DNA of 64,000 bases from Cornus controversa (Eukaryota; Streptophyta; Magnoliopsida; Cornales; Cornaceae): assembly GCA_026545225.1 (NCBI GenBank), contig CM048845.1, positions 107,954,533 to 108,018,532 on the forward strand. Direction: 5' to 3'. This document shows positions 1 through 11,086 of the stretch, piece after piece. The translations under genes and the position numbers were made by a program. A model generated the notes under the pieces. That model was not told the origin of the DNA. It saw only the letters and a list, made by a program, of their open reading frames with translations, and made no database searches. Positions within the stretch are counted from its first letter, which is position 1. Every line of letters begins with the position of its first letter.

Positions 1-524
1 CTAAATATGTTGGATCATTCCTCGGTATTTAACAGTATTGTCAATGGTCAACAGCCTCCGGTTAATTATGTGATGAATGGGCATCACTATAGCATGAGGT
101 ATTACCTATCTGATGGTATATACCCTAAATGGGCAACTTTGATGCAGACTATCCTAAATTCAATAACTACAAAACATAAAATGTTTGCTGAAAGACAAGA
201 GACATGCAGAAAAGATGTGGAGCAAGCATTTAGGGTCTTGCAAATCAAATGGACAATAACGCAAGGACCAATGCGTTATTGGGATAAGATGGCTTGTTTC
301 TCATAATGAGAACGTGTATCATTCTTTATAACATGGTCATTGAAGATGAGTGTCACACCAATACTGGAATTTTGCAGCCACCGGAATAAAGGATCCCGAA
401 TCCCACTGAATGATTAGACCCCAATGTTGTTGCGGTATGCACCTATACTCGCCAACTCTAGTACCGCAACAGAGAAACAAATATGCAATTGAGAAAATAT
501 TTGATAGAACATTTGTGGAACTGA
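1..524 (+). pseudogene. PIF/Harbinger transposase, C-terminal relic
   Basis: Open from the window edge to about base 302, then broken. The translation resembles the C-terminal part of plant HARBI1/ALP1-like DDE nucleases: a VNGHHYSMRYYLSDGIYPKW stretch, then FAERQE and RKDVEQAFRVLQ. In this family the glutamate of the R-K-D-V-E motif is the third catalytic acid. After a stop at 304-306 the homology continues in another frame (CIILYNMVIEDE near 318-352) and again near 481-524 (QLRKYLIEHLWN then stop), a typical tail of these proteins. At least two frameshifts make it non-functional. The N-terminal part lies outside the window. Confidence 0.8.
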
Positions 525-3422
525 ATTAGTGATGAAGATAAAGGCGATTAAGTTGTTGAAAAATATATACGTATATGATACTATTTAATATATAAAACAA
601 TTATAAAATACATAAATACTAAAGAACCTGTAGATCGAGACTAAAGTTAAACTCTATGTCCTTAAGATAATTGTTGCTCCACAATGGTGTTGAACGGACT
701 GGTGACTGTCTCCCAGGATACAACGATCTTCCTTTTAATTGGTAGCAACACTTCAAACCAATTGAGCTTTTGCGAACCACCTATGTGTTAATCTCTCTTG
801 GACTTGACTCTTCTAACCCGTTGGTAAAGACCAGACTACTAAGACTCAGGACTACGACTTGGTTAGGCTATATGGGTTTTGTAAAGAGACTTCAGACATA
901 AAAAGAAGAAGAAGTCTGAAAATTATATGTTTACAAATGAAGATAAATGGCCTACTTATAGGCATACTGGTACCATTTCAAAAGTGCCCGAATAGCCATG
1001 AGACATGTACTTTGGTGCAAAAGATTGCGAATCATATTATTTCAACTTTAAACAACACTAATAGTGTTTATTCGATACTAACAGACATTTTTGATATCTG
1101 TTTAATGTGAATTAGTGACATAAAGCCTTGAACTATTCAGCCGTTTGTGTAAAACCAGACAATAATATACACACAACACCTTTCCGCACAAAGTTGGTTC
1201 TTTCGGTTGTGTTCATTTCGGCCTTGAACAAATCCTAGTATTTATGAGTGCTCTAGAGAACTTAGCCTTATCATTCTCATATAAGCGGCCCACTTCACAT
1301 TTATATAGGTGATTCTCTATTAAGAGTATCCTGCCACACCCCACTTGAATTTTCAAGATATAGGAATCACTAAAAGTAGTTGGTTAACCTGATATGCACG
1401 ACATACAACACTGAATCATTATAGGAATAAGTAGAAGATAAAATCTTCCAGTGCTACTAGTGAGTCACTCGAAACTTCAGCTATCCCCTTAAATCTCGTT
1501 CTTGGGATCTCTAGCTAGCTAGATAGGGTTTCCATTAAGGTGACTTGTTAGTTTTTGACTTTAAGTTCATTCCCCTCAATGACATCGTCACTTGCTCTCT
1601 CATTCAACTTTTCATATATGTGGCCATCAGGTTGTTATTTGATATATACACTCTATAGAGATTTTTTATTTGAGAGCAGTGGCACAGGTGTTAGTCAATT
1701 TGGAATATTCTTTAAGAATTTTTACAACTTATTAATCATTTTTGTTTTATTTAAAGCAGTTGGCTTATATTCCATGATGACATCTTTAATATTAAATACA
1801 TGTCCATTCATGGATCTAAAGTCTTTTATATCCCTTAATTCGAATGTCAATCTTTGATAAATGTAGTCATTAATTTTAAGATAGATCTCAACCATCTCAA
1901 TACACTTGGTATTCTTTTGGATTGCTTGTATATCAAGTTATGTGCAACTTGTCATTTAGATTACAACAACATAGTTAAAAAACATATCCATTTAGAGTAT
2001 CTTTAGCATGCATCATACTCATTGATATGTAACCACCTAACCTATGTCATTGATTTAGTGTTTGTTTCAATCTACACATATATTTTTCAAGTTTGCACAC
2101 ACTCTTTTCATGATCTAAAACTATGAACCCTCCTTGGTTATTTCAAATCAATTTTTCATTAATAGAACCTCATTCTATATTTCTTGAATTATGCACAAGA
2201 TATGTTCCATTAATATCTTAATAATTTTATGATTTAAATATTATCACATTATATAGACACTCCCATATTTCTAAGTATTTATAGAAAGATATAAGCTCTT
2301 TCTATATATCAATCAGTTAGTGTCTTAATAATCTTCTTAATGAGGTATAAGACTAAATTTGATGATAGCTGAGCTTCCCCTATAACTTCTGGGTAATCCA
2401 GAATTTATCTAAAAATCATTTGTATTTTATGGTTCTTGCATTTTAGCAACACGATTTTATTTAAATTGCTAAATTTACTCTCAAACTCATTCTCAAATTT
2501 TGCTTCACAGTATCTTGTGTAATTCCTATTAAAGTATTAAATATTTTTTTTATTTTTAATGTGCACATATATTAAGTCACATATATCATTGTGATTTAAT
2601 GCTAGAGGTACAACACTCTTTTGTACGAGTGAAATAAACTCTAGTTAATTTTCTTTCACATGTGCCAAATTTGAGTTAGGACATCCACACAAGTAGGAAA
2701 GTTAACTTGATTCCAGGTTTATGATATATCTCTTACATATCCTTGGATTTAATACACGTTAACTCATTGAAGAACGAGTTCTCTTCCTAAGGTTATCTCT
2801 CATACAACTTTAGTTTGCTAGTAAATGATTTTCTTAAGAAGATTTAACCTTCATATTTCATCAATAATACAATCCTCTTATAAAAGCGGATATGATGAGG
2901 AATATCGACTCATCACCCTCTGATCTGACTACTCGGTTTATTTTAGAAATCATGATAAACACCATTTATCATGTGTACCCTCGATGGTCTTATATAAAGT
3001 ATATCTCTTTCTAACACTCAATTATTTCTCTAGCACAACATGTGCATTGGAGAATGTTTTAAAATTTATTCTTATTTTTGACAAGAATAATTATCTTTAT
3101 TATACTTGTCATTCGCCACATTACAAAAATATTGATAAATACAACACTAATTTAAATGTAACATTAGATCAATATTTTATAAATTTTGAATATCATGTAT
3201 CATACTTAAACTTATCACCAAGATATAAGTATATTACATGCAAATCATAAAACTATTAAATAAAGACATTTCACTCAAATCATATGATTTACATATGGAT
3301 TTATTTATAAAATAATAAAAGATATATTTAATATCGCACCAATATTAAATTAAGGCATACCACAAACTTAAATAATATTATATCACAAATATTGAATTTA
3401 ACAAAATAAATAATACTCTATG
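525..3422. other. AT-rich intergenic DNA
   Basis: I see no intact gene here. Open frames are short and low-complexity. One stretch at 2041-2101 read on the minus strand gives a Copia RT-like K-L-x-K-x(4)-L-K-Q pattern (listed separately). The rest is probably decayed transposon sequence belonging with the Harbinger relics on either side. Confidence 0.5.
2041..2101 (-). pseudogene. possible Ty1/Copia reverse transcriptase scrap
   Basis: The minus strand translates as VCKLEKYMCRLKQTLNQ, which resembles the conserved Copia RT segment V-C-x-L-K-K-S-L-Y-G-L-K-Q. It is only about 20 residues long and no neighbouring RT motif is clear, so chance similarity is possible. Confidence 0.3.
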
Positions 3423-3672
3423 TGTAGTAACCCTTGTGGACGGGTGTGAGTGGGTGGGTGCAACGACAGACACTGGGCTGAGCTACTACACTGACAGGGT
3501 ACATGGTGCTCAATCCCACATCGTTTGGGTGTGAAAAAGGGGATGTGCTTATATGTAGTATGTTCTCTTCAAATGGTATGAGGCATTTTGGGGTAAAATC
3601 TAAAAGCAAAATCGTGCGGACTGAGGCCCAAAGCGGATAATATCATACCATGTGTTGGAGCGAGGTATTACA
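3423..3672 (+). mobile_element. solo LTR of a TRIM retrotransposon
   Basis: A 250-bp block starting TGTAGTAACCC and ending GGTATTACA. It is a diverged copy, in the opposite orientation, of the two LTRs of the complete TRIM at 47556-48125. No internal region or second LTR adjoins it, so it is a solo LTR left by LTR-LTR recombination. The flanking 5-mers (CTATG and CCATT) match at only three positions, so the target duplication is decayed or lost. It lies between the two Harbinger relics. Confidence 0.85.
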
Positions 3673-3699
3673 CCATTCGTTGGTTTAATGGTTTAGATT

Positions 3700-4400
3700 T
3701 AGCAATACTAGGTGAATTTTCTAACATGTCAAATTGTGCCGATCATTCGCAATGACTAGATTTGTGCCCTACATTACTTGATGGAATTGATGGGTTTGAG
3801 GAAGCAATAGGCTCGTTGATATAGATTTCAGTGGCGTGTAATTTTATATTTGTTTTTCCCTTATTTAAGAGAATATGCATGCCATTTTGAACAAATTTTC
3901 AAAGTGTTCCAACATTCATAAAGTTTAAAGTCCTCATCCATCGATAAAGATGTTGAGCTGATGTAATCTAATTTAAATTATTGCACAATAATTAGAACTA
4001 AATTATTTAATATAATAACTTATTAAAAAATGATATACTAAAGAATTTAATTAAAATAATTAACTTATCATATCATGATTGTTGAAGCCATTAATCTGAT
4101 TCATTTCGACTGTATTCAAGCATCCAAACCATTTGTTAATTTTTCATTGGATGGTGGGCTAACGATTACTCAAATCGCAGTCGTTTCGAGCAGTTGGAGC
4201 TCAAAGTTATTCTTGAAATTTGGCGAGAAATTTTTCCCATAATGTTCACTTCGGTTGGTCTGTACTAATCATCGAATCATTGCTAACTTCCATCCATGCG
4301 TTGCACATAGTCACATATTCGGTTGTTGATCAATTGGGTATTCGAGAAACCGGTTGCTTTCGAGAAGGTCTGTCATTACTGGATTGTGGCAATTCGGGTG
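3700..4400 (-). pseudogene. Harbinger ORF1 (SANT/Myb-like) relic
   Basis: Read on the minus strand in shifting frames, the region gives EYVTMCNAWMEVSND followed by LWEKFLAKFQE, then RNDCDLSNRW and FGCLNTVE, and near 3950-3880 DEDFKLYECWNTLK with SKWHAY. These follow the order of the plant Harbinger accessory DNA-binding protein: a trihelix/SANT-like domain and then a NAM-associated-like F-x-x-x-x-C-W-x-x-L-K...K-W-H segment. Stops and frameshifts are frequent, and an AT-rich gap (about 3960-4070) interrupts it. With the transposase at 1-524 it suggests one decayed two-gene Harbinger element. Confidence 0.6.
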
Positions 4401-5199
4401 AATAAAATTGTGTTAGTTGAGTAAATGAAAATTGAAAATCGCCACCACAATATTCATAAGACTGATCTAATGACAAAAAATATCATTTAATAAAGGGTTG
4501 AAATGTGGCAGTGTATAATCCATCAAATTGAATTTTGTAACAAAAAAAATAACTCAGATTGAAAAAATAATGAATTCTAGGGTTCATGGAGGAGAAAATA
4601 TGAATAATTGGTTATGAGATGAATGAATGTAGGGGTTGTTGTATTTATAGAGATGAAAAAAGAAAAAAAAACAAAAAAATAAAAAAATAGTTTTCAAACA
4701 TTTTTTTCTTAATAGAGCCATTTGGAACCGTGCCAAACGGCTCTAATGCTAGCACCTGAATTTTTTTTTTTTTTAAAAAGCCATCAAAAATCACAAAAAC
4801 TTGAAAAAAATTCATTTTAAAAGGCCAAACAACACCTTACCAAAAATTGCAACAATCACATGGCCGTTGATTTTTGAAATTGATTACACTAGCCCATCAT
4901 TTTGTTTCGACCGATGAAACGTCAAATTCTGCTAATGCTATGCTCATTGTGGGACTTATTTTTTCATTGGAGTATATTTTTCTGCCTTGTATTGTGCTTT
5001 GACTAAGTCGTGACAGATGCTCTAATTTATCCTATATTCAATACTTTTTGTCATGATTCATGAATTAATGTTGTCTAAAAAATAAGCTATTACTCATGCG
5101 TAACCAAAAAATTTTTATTAAAAGATAGATCGATTCAGAAGCACTTTTTATATTTTTTTATTATTTATTTACAGTATTATAAGAAGCAACTGAAAATGC
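4401..5199. other. intergenic DNA upstream of L47
   Basis: AT-rich, with A and T runs at 4650-4790. No coding signal was seen. The proximal promoter of the L47 gene presumably lies near 5050-5200, but I cannot point to a confident TATA box. Confidence 0.4.
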
Positions 5200-5313
5200 G
5201 GCTGATTGCGACAAGCGAACTAAAGCTTCATTTCCCCGGACTCGAGTGAAAGCACAGATCGACAGACGATACCGAAGAAGATTTCAAGCTTTCTCTCTCC
5301 AAGTCACTTCTAT
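5200..5313 (+). other. MRPL47: putative 5' UTR exon of the L47 gene
   Basis: A less AT-rich island ending in a pyrimidine-rich stretch (TTTCTCTCTCC) and a plausible donor, GTATGT, at 5314. The first coding exon of L47 is preceded by an acceptor (TATTATGCAG, ending 11070) only 16 bp before its ATG, so an upstream non-coding exon is required, and this is the best candidate. That would give a 5.76-kb leader intron. This is inference only; a transcript would settle it. Confidence 0.35.
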
Positions 5314-7989
5314 GTATGTCACTCTCACTGTCACTGCTACTGCTGCGTATTATTTACATTTAATTGTTTTGTTGATTTAATTGATTGATGGTTGGGTTCA
5401 ACCTATCTTAATCTTTTATTCACTTTGTAAGGCTAATCAACGTATTCTTTTTACCTTTTCAATGTTGGGTTCTCATGTACTCTAAACTATTTATTTATGT
5501 ATATATATATTTCTTGTCCTCAAGAAATCGTCAAAACTCGGGCTATATTCAGCTGGGTTTGCTATGTCTACTGTCAAATATGCAAGACCCCATTTCTGCT
5601 TGTATCTTTGCAATTTTTTTTTTCTTTTCAAAACCATGGAGTCGGCGTTTTTTGCGGTGCCCGGTTTTTCTGTATGCTACCTGTTTGATGAAATGTGTCA
5701 CCGATGACATTTATTAAGAAAACTGTACTGTACTGTTTGGTTGTCATTTTGGAAGTATACATGTTGCTGGAGAGGACCAATAGCAAAACTACTATCTTGC
5801 TCAAAACCAAAATACGTGCTTTTGAATTTTATGCAGGCGTGCCTTTTTTTCAAGTTGTTGGACTTTTGTTGTTAGACAATATCATATAGAAATAGTAGCA
5901 AACAAAATGCTTCATTTTTGTTGAATAATATGTTGTGCACTTCCATGTCTGATTATACTCAATTACAATAATACTATTTTTTTATTATTCTAAAAGGAGC
6001 TGGCTATCTGTTATGCTACCGTCAACTCTATGGTCTGTTTGACGGTCAATGTATGCACTTCCTTTTGATAAGTGATAAGGACGAAGACTCATGTATAAAT
6101 TACATAGACCTACTTCTTATCTGTTTTTGTTTGAATTTGTAAACTGCAACTTTGAGAAGATGTAATCGTGCGACATTAATATCTCTCTGCAATAGGAGAG
6201 AGAGAAAGAGAGAGAGAGAGGGTCAACTTGAGGCTTGCTTACTGGTTGTCTGCTGGTGGTTGAGTTTTATGCAAAACTGGAATAGTATGTAGAGCAGTGC
6301 CTCAACCCATCATTCCTTAAGCTCATGCAAAACATACTTAGCAAAATACATCTCATTGTACCTTGCTAGTACTATGTTGGCCGACGCAAAAGGGAGTTTG
6401 GCACTGTGAAGGTTGAAAGTGTTCTTTCTTCTTTTTTCCCCATCCATGGCTCCAACATTGCGTTCCCATGGAGACTTGATACTAAATTGATGTAGGCACT
6501 AGAAAATTCAAATGTAATGTTGCCAATGATTAAGTTTATGGTGGGTTAGGTTGTGGAAAGTTTTTAGATCTTGGTTAGAAGGGTAAAAGAAAAGTTGTGG
6601 AGTTCATAGAAGGAAAAAGGGATGGGAATGGCTAGGTCATGAGGACGATAGACTGCTGGCTTTTAGAAAAAGTGTGCTGGAATTTCTGGACAACTATTTT
6701 GAGTTTTGGGTGTTAAAAATAAAGGCCAAAGTGTGGGGGAAAGGGATAGGGCCATGGAATTAGGGTTTTGGGATAAGAAACTAAAAGAAAAGGGCTATTT
6801 GAGGTTAGAATAGCAAAATGTGGCTGTTAGAAATTGACTGACCACTGCTGATACTTTCTTTTAGACAAAAGAGGCTTCTCCATTGTCGGGCTTCCAAAAC
6901 CTATTTCAGCCAGTCACTCGATGAGATATCTCTAATTACGTCTCTATAATTTGAGCAATGGTTGTGGAGCTGTTATCATTTGAATTAGGAGTGACCTACC
7001 ATTTCTACTGTTCTACATGGCTAAGGAAAATTTCTGTTTGCTCTATAGAGTATACTACAACTTTAACTTATTTAATACAAGGAGAACTGAAAATAATAAC
7101 TCAGTTGAACTCAAGATTTGGAACCACTGAATTATCCTTGAGTTCCATGTCTCATGCACTCATTGAACAAGTCCTTTGTTTGGTTACTTTGTCATTCACC
7201 AGTGGCATTTCTGTTGAATGAGAACATGTTCAACTCTTCAACTGTGACAGGATAACAAAAACATTGTTGCAAATCTCTATCATTAGCTTGTCATATACGT
7301 TCTAGAATAAGATTTATAATATATTGTCTTGAAATTCAGTGTGTAAATTAGGCAACCTAACAACCAAAGCAGCAAAAATCAAGTTATGATAGGACCTGTA
7401 ACTGTAAGTAATGATTTAATAAATAATGTTGACTTCTGAAGTTTCTTTATTATAATGAATTCATTATTCTGTTTTATTTTGGGTTTGAAATTATTTATTA
7501 ACATATCAGAATCATTCTGTCAATGAATCGTTGATGAGCTACTCAGAGGTCAGTTTGGTTCTTGTCTAAGTGGATGCATAATATATATTTTACTGGACAA
7601 AAGAGGAAGAGAGTGTGGAAACTATACATGGAGATCACAAAAATGTTAGGACCAAATAAAGCTTTTGACGATCAGTAAAATCGCTAAAAGAAAATTACAC
7701 ATCTGAAAAGATTCTGAAATCAAACCCAGAGTTTTTCAAATATCTTGGTATTCAGTTTTATTCTCAATGGTATCATGACCATTTTCTTTTGTAGTTTTCA
7801 ATAGGACGAATACCCTTTCAAATCCTTTCCCTGTTCTTTTACCAGTTTTTAAGTATGTCCAAATTTTTCTCTTTTAAATATTCTACAACTTAGTTCTTGG
7901 ATTCCTGATCTTCACTCTCCTCCCCCTATTCTTGGTGTTTTCAAAATGAATATCTAATACTACTAACCTTATCTTTTCGGTCTTTCTCC

Positions 7990-8992
7990 AAATATTTACA
8001 ATCTTACATGCTTGTCATTCTAATATCATGGTTAGATGAAAAGAGATTTTGTATTCACTGATCAGAGTCGTATAGAGCGTACATAAGATGAAACGATTGA
8101 CATATAGTTTCATAGACTTGGAAAATATATATGATAAGGTACCGAGAGATATAATTTGGTGAACTTTACAAAGAAAACCATCCCTGTCGTACTTATAAAG
8201 ATTATGATTTGTATAGGAATGCTGAGATTATTGTTCGTTTTATATATGACGAGACCGTTGATTTTTCAATAAATGTAGGATCAGTACTAAACCCCTATCT
8301 ATTCAATAATTTTAGATAAAATAACAAAAGGCTTACAAGGAGACATAACATAGTGCATGTTATTTGCAGAACATATTGTTAATAGATTCTTTTAAGGACA
8401 ACTTGGTAATAAGTTAAAAATGTGGAGAAATGCGTTAGAATCAAAAGGCTTAAAAATTCTAGGATTAAAACAAAATTTTTGGAATGTAAATTCAATGGAG
8501 TGTCAAAAATTGACAATATAATGATAAGACTTCAAAAACCAACGGATTGTACAAAATAACCATTTTTGATATTTAGGATCAATAGTACAAAAGGATGAAA
8601 AGATAAATGATGATGTAGTTAAATTAGATCGAGTTGGACAACATGTTATTAGAAAAAACATCTATACGGAGTATAACAGAGTGTTGGAGTTTGAAAAAGA
8701 AACAAGAACAATGCATTCATGTAGTTGAAAAGAAAATTTTAAGATGAATGATAGGAGTGATTAGAAAAGATAAGTTTGTGAGGGAGACATTAGGATTGAA
8801 GCTTATTAGCGATAAAATAAGGAGAAACTAGACTCAGATAGTATGGACATATATGAGGAAGACCTATATAGATGCACTGGCAGGAAGATGAAGATTAGTT
8901 TGTCATGAAGTTATTACAAATGATTTAAAAAAGTTAAATATAATAGGAAAAATGACTCACAATGTGGAATTAAGATAAGGATGATGATGATA
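7990..8992 (+). mobile_element. RTE-like LINE fragment (RT and 3' end)
   Basis: Translations in shifting frames give FIDLENIYDKVPRDIIW (RT core, compare the FIDLEKAYDRVPRE pattern of plant RTE-type LINEs), then a CMLFA-type segment and LKMWRNALESKGLK. The 3' end carries the family's C-terminal region and finishes in a short GATGATGATGAT tail near 8980. Multiple stops; 5' truncated, as usual for LINEs. Confidence 0.7.
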
Positions 8993-9725
8993 ATGGTGAA
9001 GAAGAGGCATATACGTTAATTAACTCTATATAACCAAAGAGTTCTAATGAAATAACAGTTCAGCAAGTGGTGGTGGTGGGGGTTCATTTTTAAGTTGTCT
9101 AATGAAGGTTGGCCCAAGGATTTTACACTTGGGAACACATAACTTGCTGTCATTACTTTTTGTGCAAAATTTGTAAAGTGGAAAAAGTTTGAAAAGCATG
9201 AGGAATGGTTCCATGAAAGGTTTTGGACCAGAACATGCCAATGGAATTGTGTTATTGGTTATGAGAAATCAATTTTATTTGCTTGATCAAGTTATTGAGC
9301 GAAATTATAAGAACTTGAAAAAGTGAGATACAAAGAGGTCTTCTTCTTTGCTCGCACAAGAACAAAGATATGCCAATTGTCTTGGTCAACGTTATGATTG
9401 TTGAGAATAAGTAATTATGGGAAAAATTGCTTTTCGAAACAAACACCAATTAGAAATATTAAAGAGAAATCATATATCATGATGCAACCAATGTTTTGCC
9501 ATAGGCCTTTTTATTTTTTCACTTTGCCACTTAATTTAGTGTGAAATGAAAATGAATACTAGGGAGTGATGCCATTGACTGAATTCGGAGGACAATTGTT
9601 GACTTGAGCGGCCATTGATTGAGACCTAGAATTAGATTAGGTTGCATTAACCATTTTTTAAGTTGGAATTAAATGTCTGAAATTCAAAGGCAAGTGCGTA
9701 CACTGAGCACCGCTTCATGTGATGA

Positions 9726-9930
9726 TTGTAGTGACCCTTACTTGGACACTTGGAGGGGCCATTACTTGGTACAATGGTAAAAGCTCAAGCTGACAAGTGC
9801 TAGGACACATATTCGAGTATGAGAGCTGCCTCTTTGTGTAAATAATGCTAAAGATTAACCTGTCTCCAGTCTTCCCCTCAGATCATCCCTTGAAGATGGG
9901 ACTGGCGTTACATATCGGCCTTTTTTTATT
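9726..9930 (+). mobile_element. Au-like SINE, degenerate
   Basis: Has the layout of a tRNA-derived Au SINE: an A-box-like segment (TTGGTACAATGG), a B-box-like segment (ATTCGAGTA) about 45 bp later, then the AGCTGCCTCTTTG motif that follows the B box in this family, and a T-rich end near 9920. Quite diverged. The better-preserved copy is at 61416-61577 on the opposite strand. Confidence 0.55.
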
Positions 9931-10559
9931 AAAATTTCTCTTAAATTTTAGTTTTCAAGTGTTTAGGATCTTAAGTCTTCCAACAAGAGTACTATGATTG
10001 TAAAATGTAACATTTATGACTTATGAAGGGTCTCCAACCTTCTAAGCACAGGGAAGGCATGCAGTTGGCAAAGGTCTTTACATACCTGCATATTTGGAAG
10101 CATATTTGTGAGGGGTGGGTTGCATGGGTGTGCCATGCAAGTTGCCTAAAATGGCTAGGCGGTCCTCTACTAGACAGCCATGATGTAAGTAGCTGTGCAT
10201 GTTTATGGATGTTAGCCCCTGCCTTGTTTTTTGCCTAGGCAACTGGGCGAAGTGTGGGTGTACTGTGGAGACAGGTCCAGTGCTGAACCACACAACTTGA
10301 TGCTTTAGTTGCTGTTTGTCGATGTTATTTTTTCACGATATCCTGATAATCACTTTACAAAATCTTTTGACATCCACAGCTCACGGGATCAATATACTAG
10401 TAAGTTGAGAAACTTGATTCTTGTAACACTAGTAATAACACAAAGCCTTTCTGCCAAAACTGATCTGTAAGCCTAGTCCCTTGCATCTTTTTCTCACAAA
10501 CCTCAATTTAGTAATTGATTGAGGTTCTAGAAGCTAGCGAGTTTCACGTGTAATGAAAC

Positions 10560-10937
10560 CTTTGATTTATGATAATATTAAAATGTTAAGATGGTTGGTC
10601 GGATTGACTAGAAGAGATAGGGTTACTAATTGAAGTGTGAGAGAAATATTAGGAATGACAACCCATTAGTGAGAAAATAAAAGAGAGTAGACTTAGATGG
10701 TATCGACACATTCAACAAAGACCTATAGATGCGTCGGTAAGAAGAGGAAGATTAGTTTTCATAAAAGATAGAAGATAGAGAGGGCGACCTAAATTAACGT
10801 AGGATGAAGTTATTAAAAATGGTTTTAAAATGTTACATATAGTAGGTGAAATGACGTGTAATAGAAAAGAATGAAAAAGGAGAATTCTTGGTGCTGACCC
10901 CATTTATATGGGATTAAGGCAAGGATGATGATGATTT
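10560..10937 (+). mobile_element. RTE-like LINE 3' end
   Basis: Collinear with the last part of the LINE at 7990-8992: a region matching the R-W-x-G-H-x-x-R-R-P-x-D-A tail, then a segment ending ATATGGGATTAAGGCAAGG and the GATGATGATGAT tail. Non-functional 5'-truncated copy. Confidence 0.7.
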
Positions 10938-11086
10938 GATATTTTATTTAGGTATGCTTTGTAAAGTGTTGTAATGTTGAAAAACAAATTTATCATTGTT
11001 TTCTATAAAAAAAAATTATTAACTTGTTCTATCGTGTCATATATATATATAAACTTGCTCTATTATGCAGCAATCTGTCCACTATC

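Larger units (their letters stand above)
5314..11070 (+). other. probable leader intron of L47 with LINE and SINE relics
   Basis: Contains an (AG)n tract at 6195-6222, a LINE RT relic (7990-8992), an Au-like SINE (9726-9930) and a second LINE 3' end (10560-10937). No host exon was recognised in it. The status as an intron depends on the exon proposed at 5200-5313. Confidence 0.35.

Noticed and set aside
1555-1857. 100-codon ORF as a gene
   Set aside because: AT-rich, hydrophobic low-complexity translation with no recognisable family.
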